A stretch of 64,000 nucleotides of DNA, from the NCBI RefSeq assembly GCF_944384765.1, contig NZ_CALWUM010000003.1, forward strand, positions 62,001 to 126,000. The letters are read 5' to 3'. The DNA comes from an uncultured Agathobaculum sp. (GTDB taxonomy: Bacteria > Bacillota > Clostridia > Oscillospirales > Butyricicoccaceae). Below, in pieces: positions 34,775-43,754 of this stretch. The notes below the pieces were generated by a model. It worked only from the letters and a program-made list of their open reading frames with translations, had not been told where the DNA came from and made no database searches. The first letter of the stretch is position 1. Each line of letters starts with the position of its first letter. A program made the translations under genes and the position numbers.

Positions 34775-34821
34775 TTGTTAGCATTTGAACTAATTATAGC
34801 GATAGCTTACGTATTTGTCAA
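34775..34821 (-). promoter_or_regulatory. consensus sigma-A promoter with MarR operator
   Basis: Minus-strand TTGACA (34816-34821), exactly 17 bp, TATAAT (34793-34798), followed by TTGTTAG/CTAA-type dyad sequence at 34775-34792. The same 16-bp motif occurs in the MATE leader. A perfect promoter with an overlapping downstream operator fits repressor control. Confidence 0.75.
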
Positions 34822-34847
34822 GAGGGATATTAGCCTTCATCGGAGCG

Positions 34848-35381
34848 TCACAATAAATCATGCCCTCTGCGGCAAATCTCATCGATCTCGTCATACTTTT
34901 GCTCCATCAGCTGATCTGCCACTTGGGTACGCCGCTTCACCATCTCCCGATACAAAAACCAGGGGAGAATCCATCCGATAAATCCCGGCACAGCAAGCAC
35001 AGCGCACAAAATCACGTGCGGCTCCGCTGCTGTCACCGCAAAGGTAGACCCGGCCAGAAATACTGTACCAATCAAACCGATGATGATGGCGCAGAGCGAG
35101 GCACAGGATGTTTTGGATCGCTCCAGTGCGTCCAGCTCATCCAGACAGGCCTCAAAATGCCGCTGCAGGCGTGTCAGTTCCATTTTGTTGACGATCCTGC
35201 GATTGCGTTTGAGCACCAGTTTGCCCTTGCCACGCAGTGCCTGTTCAGGTGTGTGTTCGTCCAGCACCCAGCCAAAATTTTGATAACAATCCAGGTAAAA
35301 GGAAGCCCGCTCGCCGCCGGCCGGAATCTCTTTGTATTCATATCCAATAAAGGAGGCGCCATCCTCCCGAATATCGCTCAT
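34848..35381 (-). CDS. hypothetical membrane protein with two central helices
   Basis: This 177-residue protein has a soluble N-terminal half (FIGYEYKEIPAGGERASFYLDCYQNFGW, residues about 11-40, then basic LVLKRNRRIVNKMEL), two hydrophobic helices at about 92-112 and 120-143, and a charged helical tail. AGGAG precedes the ATG. It sits 20 bp after the histidine-kinase operon start region on the same strand order, but in its own unit. I recognise no catalytic motif; the family appears in Clostridia as a conserved unknown. Confidence 0.72.
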   Translation of the reverse strand: MSDIREDGASFIGYEYKEIPAGGERASFYLDCYQNFGWVLDEHTPEQALRGKGKLVLKRNRRIVNKMELTRLQRHFEACLDELDALERSKTSCASLCAIIIGLIGTVFLAGSTFAVTAAEPHVILCAVLAVPGFIGWILPWFLYREMVKRRTQVADQLMEQKYDEIDEICRRGHDLL

Positions 35382-35401
35382 GCTGTATCACTCCTATTCT
35401 C

Positions 35402-36496
35402 TCAATCAGGCAATACCGTGTCCTCTGCTTGCCGGACCGGCAAACGCACCGTAAAAGTGCTCCCCTGGCCAACCTGACTGGATACCGAAATGGTGCCGCC
35501 CATCATTCGAACGATCCGCAGCACGAGCGCCAGTCCCAGGCCGTTCCCCTCTGTTGCATGCGAAGTATCGCCCTGATAGAATTTATCAAATATATGGCGC
35601 AGCGTCTCCTCGTCCATGCCGCAGCCTGTATCCGAAACCGATACGACCACATGGTCCCCTTCCGTACTCTGCCTCAGTGAAACCGTTCCGCCGTGCTCGG
35701 TAAACTTGATTGCGTTGGACAGCAGGTTGTTCCACACCAGCTCCAGCAAGCTGGCGTCCGCCTGAATCACAGCACGATCCTCGATATCCGCTTCAAAGTC
35801 GATTTCCTTCTCCTCCCAACGGCTCTCGAACAGCAGCGCGCAATCCGCCAGCTGGGCGCAAAGATCATAGGGCTCTGCCTTGGGCTGGATGGTCTGCTTT
35901 TCCAGTTTATTCAGCTTCAAAATATTGCCGATCAGGTCGGACAGACGGCGAGCATACTTTTCGATCGTTTCCACATATTCTGCCTGCTGTTCCGGCGGCA
36001 GCGACTTGTCCCTGAGCAGCTGGGCGGTGTTCTGGATGACCGCCAGCGGCGTCTTGATCTCATGCGAGACGTTGGAAAAGAAGTCGGTTTTGAGCGTCTC
36101 CATACTGCCCAGTTCAGCTACCATCTTGTTGAAGTCCAAAATCATAACATCCAGGTAATCGTACTGATCCGCCGAATGAAGGGGCGGGATGTAGACCGAA
36201 AAATCGCCCCGCGCCACCTTGCTGGCTGCAGCAGCCAGCTTTTGCAGCGGCTCTTCATAGGTTTTTTTCATCAGATGGCGCGTCAGAAAAGCAAGTCCCA
36301 GCGAGACAGCCACCCAGTATGCCAGCACCACATGCACGGTGATCATATCGCCAATATCCAGCCGTGCTGTCAGGAGAAGCAGCCCCTCGTGAAGGCCGGA
36401 GGCCAGCAGCAGCCCGCCGAAGATAATGCCGAACTGCGCCAAAGGAAACCGGCTGACCCGAACCAAGCCATAAACCTTGGTATTTACCCGCTTCAT
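35402..36496 (-). CDS. sensor histidine kinase
   Basis: The 364-residue kinase has two N-terminal transmembrane helices (about 20-38 and 52-72), a HAMP-like linker (EEPLQKLAAAASKVARGDFS), a dimerisation domain with the phospho-accepting histidine in SNVSHEIKTPLAVIQN (near 141), and an ATPase domain with N-box LVWNNLLSNAIKF, G1 VSDTGCGMDEE and G2 GNGLGLAL. The extracellular loop is very short, so it may sense membrane or intramembrane signals. It overlaps the response regulator gene by 4 bp and presumably phosphorylates it. Confidence 0.96.
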   Translation of the reverse strand: MKRVNTKVYGLVRVSRFPLAQFGIIFGGLLLASGLHEGLLLLTARLDIGDMITVHVVLAYWVAVSLGLAFLTRHLMKKTYEEPLQKLAAAASKVARGDFSVYIPPLHSADQYDYLDVMILDFNKMVAELGSMETLKTDFFSNVSHEIKTPLAVIQNTAQLLRDKSLPPEQQAEYVETIEKYARRLSDLIGNILKLNKLEKQTIQPKAEPYDLCAQLADCALLFESRWEEKEIDFEADIEDRAVIQADASLLELVWNNLLSNAIKFTEHGGTVSLRQSTEGDHVVVSVSDTGCGMDEETLRHIFDKFYQGDTSHATEGNGLGLALVLRIVRMMGGTISVSSQVGQGSTFTVRLPVRQAEDTVLPD

Positions 36497-37164
36497 TTGA
36501 GCACCGCCTTGTATCCCAGGCCGCGCACGGTTTTGATCTCGAACCCGTCACAGCCGGAGAACTTGTCCCGCAGTTTGGTGATATAAACATCCACCGAGCG
36601 CAGACTGGTGTCGCTGTCCACGCCCCAAAACTCGTCCATAAGCTGCGCGCGGGAAAACGTCTTTTTCGGGTAGGACAGCAGCTTATACAATATATTGAAC
36701 TCCCGTGTGGTGACAGGAACCTCTTCCCCATCCATCTCTGCGGTCAGTCCATCTGCGTCCAGTGTCAGATTGCCGACTGTAATCTTGCGTTCTGCTTCGA
36801 TATTGGACCGGCGCAGCAACGCGCGCACGCGCAGCAGCAGTTCCTCAAAGTCGATGGGTTTTACCATATAGTCGTCGATCCCCAGCTGGAACCCCTTCTG
36901 CTTGGCGGGCAGGTCATCCCGTGCGGACATGAACAGGATCGGAATGCGCTCATTTACCTGCCGCACCGTGCGGGCAAACTCGAAACCGTCTATATCCGGC
37001 ATCATAATGTCCGAGATAATCAGGTCATACAGACTGTTGTACAGCTCGTCATAAGCATCCTTTGCACTCAGGCAGCCCTTGGCTGTAAAGCCGCTGTCAT
37101 TGAGATAGGTGCATACCAGCTGGTTGAGCTTGGCATCATCCTCCAAAACAAGGATATGAATCAT
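36493..37164 (-). CDS. OmpR/PhoB-family response regulator
   Basis: The 223-residue protein has a receiver domain with acidic pocket residues in LEDDAK, the phospho-acceptor aspartate in LIISDIMMPDIDGFE (near 53) and the lysine in DDYMVKPIDFEELL, then a winged-helix DNA-binding domain with REFNILYKLLSYPKKTFSRAQLMDEFWG and the final RTVRGLGYKAVLK. It sits between the membrane protein gene and its kinase, with 4-bp ATGA overlaps on both sides. Targets are unknown. Confidence 0.97.
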   Translation of the reverse strand: MIHILVLEDDAKLNQLVCTYLNDSGFTAKGCLSAKDAYDELYNSLYDLIISDIMMPDIDGFEFARTVRQVNERIPILFMSARDDLPAKQKGFQLGIDDYMVKPIDFEELLLRVRALLRRSNIEAERKITVGNLTLDADGLTAEMDGEEVPVTTREFNILYKLLSYPKKTFSRAQLMDEFWGVDSDTSLRSVDVYITKLRDKFSGCDGFEIKTVRGLGYKAVLK

Positions 37165-38051
37165 CGTAAACTGCCTCTCTTTCTTTTTTGCGGTCTGTCC
37201 ACCCGGATCACCATATACAGTGCAATCGCCAGGACCAGCACACAGGTGCCAACACCGGTGGCCGTGGTCATATTCTGCTGAAATGCCGGCTCTCCGCCGA
37301 ATTCAGCAAGCATTGCAGTTTCCAGCGAGAAAATAGACACCAATGCAGTGGTTAAATTGACCGCCTTAGCTGCCGACAGCACCGGGCTGCGAAAACGGCG
37401 GAACCGCACGATATTGGCGACCGCCATACTGATGGTGTAAAAGACATAGGCCGCCATTGCATAGATCATTGTGCCCGGATAGTGATAGCCCTGTCCGTCC
37501 TGAATGATCTGCACCGTCACACCGGTGAGCGTCAGATCGACTGCCATCAGCAGCCAGCCCGTGCGCCGGTAAATCCGCAGTTCTTCCGCATAGCGGCGTT
37601 CTCCCTGAACTTTCGGTGTACAGCGGATGAGATAAAACCGCACAGCGCACAGCAGAATATAATAGCCGCCCAGTGCCGCCTCCCAGACAGAGGCGTAAAG
37701 CCCGGCACTGATAATCCGCAATCCAGCGTAACACAAATTGACAAAAAAAGAAAGTGCCAGTCCCGTCCGCACCCGGAAATAAACATCCGCCCGCCAGTGC
37801 GCTACCAGCGGGATCGCAGTCACCCACCGCCAAAGCGGCTGCAGGGCGCGGGCCGCAACACCACATATCGCAACCAGCGCATAGCAGGAGAGCAGATAGG
37901 CGGCATAGGCCGGGAGCGTCTCCTCGTACCCCCGGGTAAAGATCATAACAAGCGTCGCTGCACTCACCAGCGCCAGCGGGACTGCCAGTTTCCAATTTGG
38001 AAACAGCCACCGGCGCATTTTCATCCAACCTGTCTTCCAAAACCGCTTCAT
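37161..38051 (-). CDS. multi-pass membrane protein of a two-component operon
   Basis: This 296-residue protein has about eight hydrophobic segments, with a basic start MKRFWKTGWMKMRRWLFPNW and a basic end RPQKRKRGSLR. It begins the operon and overlaps the response regulator by 4 bp, so it is made together with the two-component pair. It has no recognised transporter or enzyme motif. It may be a sensor partner of the kinase, whose own outside loop is tiny, or the regulated effector; both are inference. Confidence 0.75.
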   Translation of the reverse strand: MKRFWKTGWMKMRRWLFPNWKLAVPLALVSAATLVMIFTRGYEETLPAYAAYLLSCYALVAICGVAARALQPLWRWVTAIPLVAHWRADVYFRVRTGLALSFFVNLCYAGLRIISAGLYASVWEAALGGYYILLCAVRFYLIRCTPKVQGERRYAEELRIYRRTGWLLMAVDLTLTGVTVQIIQDGQGYHYPGTMIYAMAAYVFYTISMAVANIVRFRRFRSPVLSAAKAVNLTTALVSIFSLETAMLAEFGGEPAFQQNMTTATGVGTCVLVLAIALYMVIRVDRPQKRKRGSLR

Positions 38052-38164
38052 CTATCTGTCCACCGCCTTTCCTGCAGCATGGCAAGGATACCGCAGCAAT
38101 GTTTCCGCTTTGTTTGCGGTTTGTTGCTGAATCATTAAATTTTTGCCGCGCGCCTGCAAAAGGA

Positions 38165-38199
38165 AAACCTGCCGGAGAAACGATTTCTCCAGCAGGTTT
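38165..38199 (-). terminator. terminator of pyrB
   Basis: AAACCTGC-CGGAGAAA (38165-38180) pairs with TTTCTCC-AGCAGGTTT (38184-38199) with one mismatch, 20 bp after the stop; TCCTTTTGC follows on the minus strand. Confidence 0.8.
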
Positions 38200-38218
38200 G
38201 TCAGATCAATTGATTGCA

Positions 38219-39280
38219 TCAGAGCTGCATTTCCAGCACGCCGTCGCAGTACGGGCAGCGATCCCCCGGCTTGCCGGAAAGGGGCAGATAGCGCTCGGTT
38301 TTGGTGATGCACTTGTGGTTGGAACATTTAACGCCGTGTGCGCCGATATCCTGATGGCCGGCACGGATAAACGGCAGCTTGGACAGCGTCAGCAGCAGCG
38401 CCATGCGGCCGAACATACCAAAACGGGCCTGCCGGAAGTAGACCGCGCGCGGGTCATCGTCCACATCCTGCGCAATCTCATCCACACGCGGCAGCGGATG
38501 CAGCACCAGCATATCCTTTTTGGCACGCTTCAGCTTTTCTGCCGTCAGCTGATAATTGCCCTCCAGATTCTCATATTCCTGCGCGGTGACAAAGCGCTCG
38601 CGCTGAATACGCGTCATGTACAGCACGTCGAGTTCAGGCAGAACTTCGTCAATGCTGGATACTTCGCAATACGGCATATTATGCTCCTTCAGAAAACGAA
38701 GCATATAGTCTGGCAGCTTGAGCGCATCCGGTGCGATCAGATAGATCTGCACATTGTGGTAACGCTCGAGGAAATGCAGCAGCGAATGGACTGTGCGGCC
38801 ATACTTGAGGTCACCACACACGCCGATCTTCATGTCGTCCGCCGAACCGCGCAGACGCAGGATGGTGACCATGTCGGTCAATGTCTGCGTCGGATGCAGG
38901 TGGCCGCCGTCCCCTGCGTTGATCACCGGCACCGAGGAGTACATCGACGCCGCCTTGGCCGCGCCCTCGCGCGGATTGCGCATGACAATCATGTCTGCGT
39001 AGCTGGACACCATGTTGATTGTGTCCTTGAGCGACTCGCCTTTGGCTGTCGATGAGGAACCCGGGTCGGAAAAACCGACCACGCTGCCGCCCAGGCGCAT
39101 CATTGCGGTGGAAAACGACAGGTTGGTTCGTGTGGAGGGCTCATAAAACAAACTGCCCAGCACCTTGCCGCGGCAGGCGTCGGTATAGCCCTCTGGACGG
39201 TCGATGATGTTGGTGGTCAGCTTATACAAATCGGAAAATTCCTTTTCCGTCAGGTCGCACAAATCAATGATGTGACGCAT
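38219..39280 (-). CDS. pyrB: aspartate carbamoyltransferase with C-terminal PyrI-like zinc tail
   Basis: PyrB condenses carbamoyl phosphate with aspartate in pyrimidine synthesis. The 353-residue protein carries the carbamoyl-phosphate site FYEPSTRTNLSFSTAM, GDLKYGRTVHSLLHFL and VLHPLPRVDEI. Normal catalytic chains end near residue 310. Here a 37-residue tail with CSNHKC (319-324) and CPYC (342-345) follows, the C-x4-C ... C-x2-C pattern of the zinc domain of the regulatory chain PyrI. The allosteric nucleotide-binding domain is absent. The ATG at 39280 has GGAAGG upstream. No pyrI gene is adjacent. Confidence 0.94.
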   Translation of the reverse strand: MRHIIDLCDLTEKEFSDLYKLTTNIIDRPEGYTDACRGKVLGSLFYEPSTRTNLSFSTAMMRLGGSVVGFSDPGSSSTAKGESLKDTINMVSSYADMIVMRNPREGAAKAASMYSSVPVINAGDGGHLHPTQTLTDMVTILRLRGSADDMKIGVCGDLKYGRTVHSLLHFLERYHNVQIYLIAPDALKLPDYMLRFLKEHNMPYCEVSSIDEVLPELDVLYMTRIQRERFVTAQEYENLEGNYQLTAEKLKRAKKDMLVLHPLPRVDEIAQDVDDDPRAVYFRQARFGMFGRMALLLTLSKLPFIRAGHQDIGAHGVKCSNHKCITKTERYLPLSGKPGDRCPYCDGVLEMQL

Positions 39281-39355
39281 CGGGTATCCTTCCCTTTCTC
39301 TATCTCTTTGTCTTCTTTCTCCTATCATACCACAGGGAAAGGCGAAAGGAAAGGC

Positions 39356-40528
39356 TTAATTGCGCATTGCGTCAACCGGGTCGAGCCGCGCCGCCCGCAC
39401 TGCGGGCAGCAGTCCGGCAATCCCGCCGCAGGCGACCGACACGATAAGCAGGGCAAGACAGATGCGCCAGTCCGCCAGCATGCCGGTCAGGCCATACAGT
39501 GCGCCGCCTGCCAGTGCCAGCCCGCACAGGCCGCCCAATGCACACAGCAGCGCCGACTGCAGCAGAAACAGCCGGCGGATGTCGCGCGGCTGCGCACCGA
39601 TTGCCAGCAAAATGCCGATCTCCCCGGTCTTTTCGTAAGTGGCAGCTATCATGGAGCACAGCACCCCGATCAGAGCAACCCCAAGCGTCACCGCGCCCAC
39701 AGTGAGGAACAGCAGCACGCACAGCTGCGCCAGCTGCTCGACTGTGTCCACCATGCCGCTCATATTCTGCACACGGACCGTACCGTCCACCTGTCCACGT
39801 CGGATCAGATAATCCTCGATTTGTCCACTGACGGAGGACAGATCGGCTGCCGCGGTGCACTGCACAAAAACCTGATCTGCATTTTCCTGTAAAGTCGCCA
39901 GGCAGGTATATGGAATATATACCAAATGGGGTGCGATGGCAGAGACCGCACTGCCCAGTGCACTGGTCTGCGACTTGACCACACCGCAGACTGTAAAATA
40001 CCGGTCCTGCCCGTCCCAGCGGAGACGGATTTGTCGCCCGGTGATATTCGTGCGGCCAAACAGCGCCTGCGCCAGGGTATCCCCCACCACCGCAACCGGC
40101 TCCGCGGCGTCCGCCTGCTGCGCCGTGAGCAGCGACCCGGCGAGCAGATCGAGCTGCATCACGTCGCCCAGGCTGTCATCCGCGCCGAGGAAAACCGCGT
40201 TTTCCGTTGTATGTCCGGCACGAACCGTGCCGGTTTTCGCCTTGATAGGCATAATGCTGTCGATCCCGGACACAGCCTGCCCAAGTGCGTCTGCAAGCTC
40301 TGCGGAAAGCGGATTGCCTGCGCCATGATCGTCCAGATAGACAGTCAAACCACTCACGCCGATCGTGCGCAGGGCTGCCTGCAGCTGGGTCTGCCCGAAC
40401 AGCCCAAGCACTGCAATCACAAGAAGTGCTCCCGTCCCGACGGCGACTGAGAGCGCGCACAGCGCCGTGCGCAATGGGTTTTCCCGCAGATTGCTCATGG
40501 CGAGCCGAAGCAGATCGCGCGCCTTCAT
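39356..40528 (-). CDS. MacB/FtsX-type ABC transporter permease
   Basis: The 390-residue protein has one N-terminal membrane helix (LRTALCALSVAVGTGALLVI), a large outside domain (about 45-270, MacB periplasmic-core type) and three C-terminal helices with GEIGILLAIGAQPRDIRRLFL, the usual FtsX-like organisation. Such permeases act in mechanotransmission or lipoprotein/peptide export with an adaptor and an ATPase. It overlaps the adaptor gene by 4 bp. No ABC ATPase gene is found on either side, unlike typical three-gene operons. Confidence 0.9.
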   Translation of the reverse strand: MKARDLLRLAMSNLRENPLRTALCALSVAVGTGALLVIAVLGLFGQTQLQAALRTIGVSGLTVYLDDHGAGNPLSAELADALGQAVSGIDSIMPIKAKTGTVRAGHTTENAVFLGADDSLGDVMQLDLLAGSLLTAQQADAAEPVAVVGDTLAQALFGRTNITGRQIRLRWDGQDRYFTVCGVVKSQTSALGSAVSAIAPHLVYIPYTCLATLQENADQVFVQCTAAADLSSVSGQIEDYLIRRGQVDGTVRVQNMSGMVDTVEQLAQLCVLLFLTVGAVTLGVALIGVLCSMIAATYEKTGEIGILLAIGAQPRDIRRLFLLQSALLCALGGLCGLALAGGALYGLTGMLADWRICLALLIVSVACGGIAGLLPAVRAARLDPVDAMRN

Positions 40529-41478
40529 GCGTCCACCTCAATCAGCGCGCCGTCTGTCAGTGTGTCCGGCGGCGAGAGTACAATCGCCGCACCCGCTGCC
40601 ACACCGTCAAGAATTTCGGTTACTGTTTCGAGCATGTATCCCGTTGTGACTGCGCACTGCACGGCACGGTCTCCCTGTACGCAAAACACATATTCCTGCT
40701 CGCCCCGCTGACAGACCGCTTCATGCGGCACGATGACCGCATCCGGATGAAATTCGGTAAACACCTTGACCGTGGCGGAATAGCCGGGACGCAGCCCTTC
40801 TGTGTCACCGGACAGCGGCAGCACCGCTTCCACGGTCGCTTCGCTGCTCTGTCCGGTCAGGCTCATTGTCCGCACTGCGACCGGCGCAATGGACGCTACC
40901 TGTGCACCGTATACCTTATCCCCCGCGGCAGATGCGGTCACATTGGCTCGCTGGCCGACCTGCAGCTCACCCGCATATAACTCAGGCGACTGCGCGCGCA
41001 CCTGCAATTTACCCAGATCTGCAATGCGGATGCAGGGCAGGCCGGCTACCACAGCTGAACCTGACGCTGGGCATTCCAGCACCGTACCAGAGACCGGCGC
41101 GCGCAGGATATTCGCCTCTGCTGCGGTCACAGTCTGCGCTGCACTGCCTGTCAGTGCGCTCCATACTACCTGCGCAGAGGAAGCCGCACTGTCCTGCGCG
41201 AGGGACGAGAGCGTGCACAACACGTCGCCCTGCGCTACCTCGTCGCCTGCTGATACATAGACCGCCGCTACGGTGCCGCTCCTTTGCGGACAGAGCGCGG
41301 TACTGTCCGCGGCTTCGACCGTACCCGAGATCGTCACGCTGTTATAGATATCCTGCATCGCCGCGGCACCAAGCTGCACCGGCACCGCCTCCGGCGGGCG
41401 GCTGCGCCATGACCAGATCAGCATGGCCGAGAGAAGAACCGCTGTACCGATCAAAACTATCCGCGCCCGTTTTTCCAT
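40525..41478 (-). CDS. HlyD/MacA-like membrane-fusion adaptor
   Basis: The 317-residue protein starts with an anchoring helix (RIVLIGTAVLLSAMLIWSW), followed by a lipoyl-like half (SGTVAAVYVSAGDEVAQGDVLCTL), a short connecting region without a long coiled coil, a second lipoyl half (APVSGTVLECPASGSAVV) and a beta-barrel/membrane-proximal end (GLRPGYSATVKVF). This is the layout of MacA-type adaptors working with MacB/FtsX permeases. The ATG at 41478 follows GGGAGG. It is co-translated with the permease. Confidence 0.9.
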   Translation of the reverse strand: MEKRARIVLIGTAVLLSAMLIWSWRSRPPEAVPVQLGAAAMQDIYNSVTISGTVEAADSTALCPQRSGTVAAVYVSAGDEVAQGDVLCTLSSLAQDSAASSAQVVWSALTGSAAQTVTAAEANILRAPVSGTVLECPASGSAVVAGLPCIRIADLGKLQVRAQSPELYAGELQVGQRANVTASAAGDKVYGAQVASIAPVAVRTMSLTGQSSEATVEAVLPLSGDTEGLRPGYSATVKVFTEFHPDAVIVPHEAVCQRGEQEYVFCVQGDRAVQCAVTTGYMLETVTEILDGVAAGAAIVLSPPDTLTDGALIEVDA

Positions 41479-41550
41479 AAAAATACCGACCTCCCGCCGC
41501 AAAACTGCTGTTAGTCTGCGGCAAAAAGGCCGGTTTTACTCGTAGTTTTT

Positions 41551-42906
41551 TCAGAGCACTGCTCGGATTGCATCTGCTACCGTGCGCACGCGCACCACAT
41601 TCATTTTCCGGGTAATTTCCTCCTCTACGTCCTGCATGGGCATGATGCAGGTGTGGAAACCCAGCCGGTATGCTTCATTGATGCGCTGGGCTGCATTGGA
41701 AACCGCGCGCAGCTCGCCGGTCAGGCCGATCTCACCAAAGCTCATCACGCCTTCAGGCAGCGGCTTGTCCCGGAAGCTGGAAGCAATCGCCAGCGTCATC
41801 GGCAGATCGACCGCAGGCTCGTCCAGCCGCATCCCGCCAACCACATTGACATATACGTCGGAGGAGGAAAGGAACAGGCCGCACCGCTTTTCCAGGATCG
41901 CAAGCAGCAGCACCATGCGGTTATAGTCCACACCCGCCGCAGTGCGGCGCGGCACACCAAACTGGGTCTTGGCCGCAAGCGCCTGCACCTCGGCGAGCAG
42001 CGGACGGCTGCCCTCCATCACGCATGCAATGCAGTTGCCCGAAGCCCCCTGCGGATGTCCGGCAAGCATGGCAGCCGATGGGTTTTGCACTTCCAGCAGG
42101 CCATGGTCGCTCATCTCAAACACGCCGATCTCGTTGGTCGAGCCATAGCGGTTTTTCGCTGCCCGCAGACAGCGGAACGGACCGGTGCTCTCCCCTTCGA
42201 AATACAGCACGCAGTCCACCATGTGCTCAAGGATTTTGGGTCCGGCGAGCGTACCCTCCTTGTTGACATGGCCGACGATAAAGATGGTCACATTTTTGTT
42301 CTTTGCATACTGCATCAGACTCATCGCACATTCCTTGATCTGGGTGGTACCGCCCGGAGCCGCTGTCAGATCGCGCCTGTACACCGTTTGGATCGAGTCC
42401 ACGATCAGAATGTCGGGCGCGAGCAGCTCGGTCTCGCTGATGATCTGGTCCATATCGGTCTCCGCCAGGATATACAGGTCGGGCGAGGAGATATGCAGAC
42501 GCGCCGCACGCAGCTTGATCTGGCGCAGCGATTCCTCACCAGACACATACAGCACACGCGCGGATTTGCACATCTCCTGACACATCTGGAGCAGCAGCGT
42601 GGATTTGCCGATGCCCGGCTCGCCGCCAACCAGCACGAACGACCCGTGCACCGCGCCGCCGCCCAGCACGCGGTCCAGCTCTCCAATTCCCGAATGGAAC
42701 CGCGTCTCATCCCCGGTTTCAATCTCGCTGAGCAGGGTGGGACGCGAGGCGCCGCGCTGGAAGGTATTTGTACCGCGTGCAGCGGACTCCGGCTGTACCT
42801 TGTACTCGCTCATAGTGTTCCACGCCCCACAAGAGGGGCATTTTCCATACCATTTCGGCACTTCATACCCACATTCACTGCAAAGATACACTGTTTTCTG
42901 CTTCAT
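41551..42906 (-). CDS. radA: DNA repair protein RadA
   Basis: RadA (Sms) is a RecA-like ATPase that helps branch migration of recombination intermediates. The 451-residue protein begins with a zinc finger CSECGYEVPKWYGKCPSC, then Walker A GGEPGIGKSTLL, the family-specific KNRYGSTNEIGVFEM loop (KNRFG motif), and a Lon-protease-like C-terminal domain with GGMRLDEPAVDLPM. GGAGG precedes the ATG at 42906, 10 bp past the cwlD stop, giving a cwlD-radA operon. Confidence 0.97.
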   Translation of the reverse strand: MKQKTVYLCSECGYEVPKWYGKCPSCGAWNTMSEYKVQPESAARGTNTFQRGASRPTLLSEIETGDETRFHSGIGELDRVLGGGAVHGSFVLVGGEPGIGKSTLLLQMCQEMCKSARVLYVSGEESLRQIKLRAARLHISSPDLYILAETDMDQIISETELLAPDILIVDSIQTVYRRDLTAAPGGTTQIKECAMSLMQYAKNKNVTIFIVGHVNKEGTLAGPKILEHMVDCVLYFEGESTGPFRCLRAAKNRYGSTNEIGVFEMSDHGLLEVQNPSAAMLAGHPQGASGNCIACVMEGSRPLLAEVQALAAKTQFGVPRRTAAGVDYNRMVLLLAILEKRCGLFLSSSDVYVNVVGGMRLDEPAVDLPMTLAIASSFRDKPLPEGVMSFGEIGLTGELRAVSNAAQRINEAYRLGFHTCIMPMQDVEEEITRKMNVVRVRTVADAIRAVL

Positions 42907-42916
42907 ATTTCCTCCC

Positions 42917-43621
42917 TCAGCCCCTGCCCTCATACCGCAGATAACCGGTCACAATGCAGGCGGCGAGTTTTTTCTGATAGGTCTCCTCCCCCAGCAGCTG
43001 TTCTTCTGCCGGATTGGATAAAAAGCCACATTCAACGATAACCGCAGGGCATGTTAGCTGCTTCATCAAATAGATGGATGTGTCAGCCGGCTTGGCCTGC
43101 CGGGTGTTTTCCGGGTCGCAGCCCGCAATCAGGCACGCCTGCAGCTGCTCAGCCAGCGCCTTGCTGCCCGCATGGTTGACCGAATAGAATACCTGTGCGC
43201 CGTGATACTGCGCATCGCTGAACTTATTGAGGTGGATGCTGACAAAAACCGGATCGGCAAGCTCATTTGCGATCTGCTCACGCGCACGGATATCTGCGAT
43301 CTTGTTTTCCCGGATTGTGCGGGAAGGATCGTAATCCAGCGCCGATTCATCCGCGCGCGTCATCACGGTCTGCACACCGAAAAAGCCTGCCAACGCCTGC
43401 ACGCGCTGCGCGATATACAGATTGATCTGCTGCTCGGAGGTACCGGCTGCACCGGTCGCGCCGCCGTCAAATCCGCCGTGTCCGGCATCGATCACCAGCA
43501 CGGCAGGCGCATCCTGCTGCATCATCGCCTGCACGGCGCTGCCGCCGCCGATACACACCAAAACCGCCGCCAACAGCAATCCGGCTGCTAACACGACCCT
43601 TCTGCCTGTCTGTCTGTCCAT
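42917..43621 (-). CDS. cwlD: N-acetylmuramoyl-L-alanine amidase, CwlD-like
   Basis: The 234-residue exported amidase has an N-terminal membrane anchor (VVLAAGLLLAAVLVCIGGGS) and an Amidase_3 domain with the zinc ligands in VIDAGHGGFDGG, IHLNKF and the catalytic glutamate in VIVECGFLSNPAEEQLL. Length and single-domain form resemble CwlD, which with PdaA makes muramic-delta-lactam in spore cortex. The ATG at 43621 follows GGAGG; a GTG three codons up is less likely. It precedes radA. The cortex role is inferred from family. Confidence 0.85.
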   Translation of the reverse strand: MDRQTGRRVVLAAGLLLAAVLVCIGGGSAVQAMMQQDAPAVLVIDAGHGGFDGGATGAAGTSEQQINLYIAQRVQALAGFFGVQTVMTRADESALDYDPSRTIRENKIADIRAREQIANELADPVFVSIHLNKFSDAQYHGAQVFYSVNHAGSKALAEQLQACLIAGCDPENTRQAKPADTSIYLMKQLTCPAVIVECGFLSNPAEEQLLGEETYQKKLAACIVTGYLRYEGRG

Positions 43622-43754
43622 TGCGCGCACCTCCGTGTCTCAACGTATGCGCGCTCTTTGTCCATTATAAGCCCCCGCGCAGCAGAGCGCAATAAATTCA
43701 TTGTCTGCTGCACAAAATCATGATATGATGAGAGCAGAAATGGAGGCATGCCTG

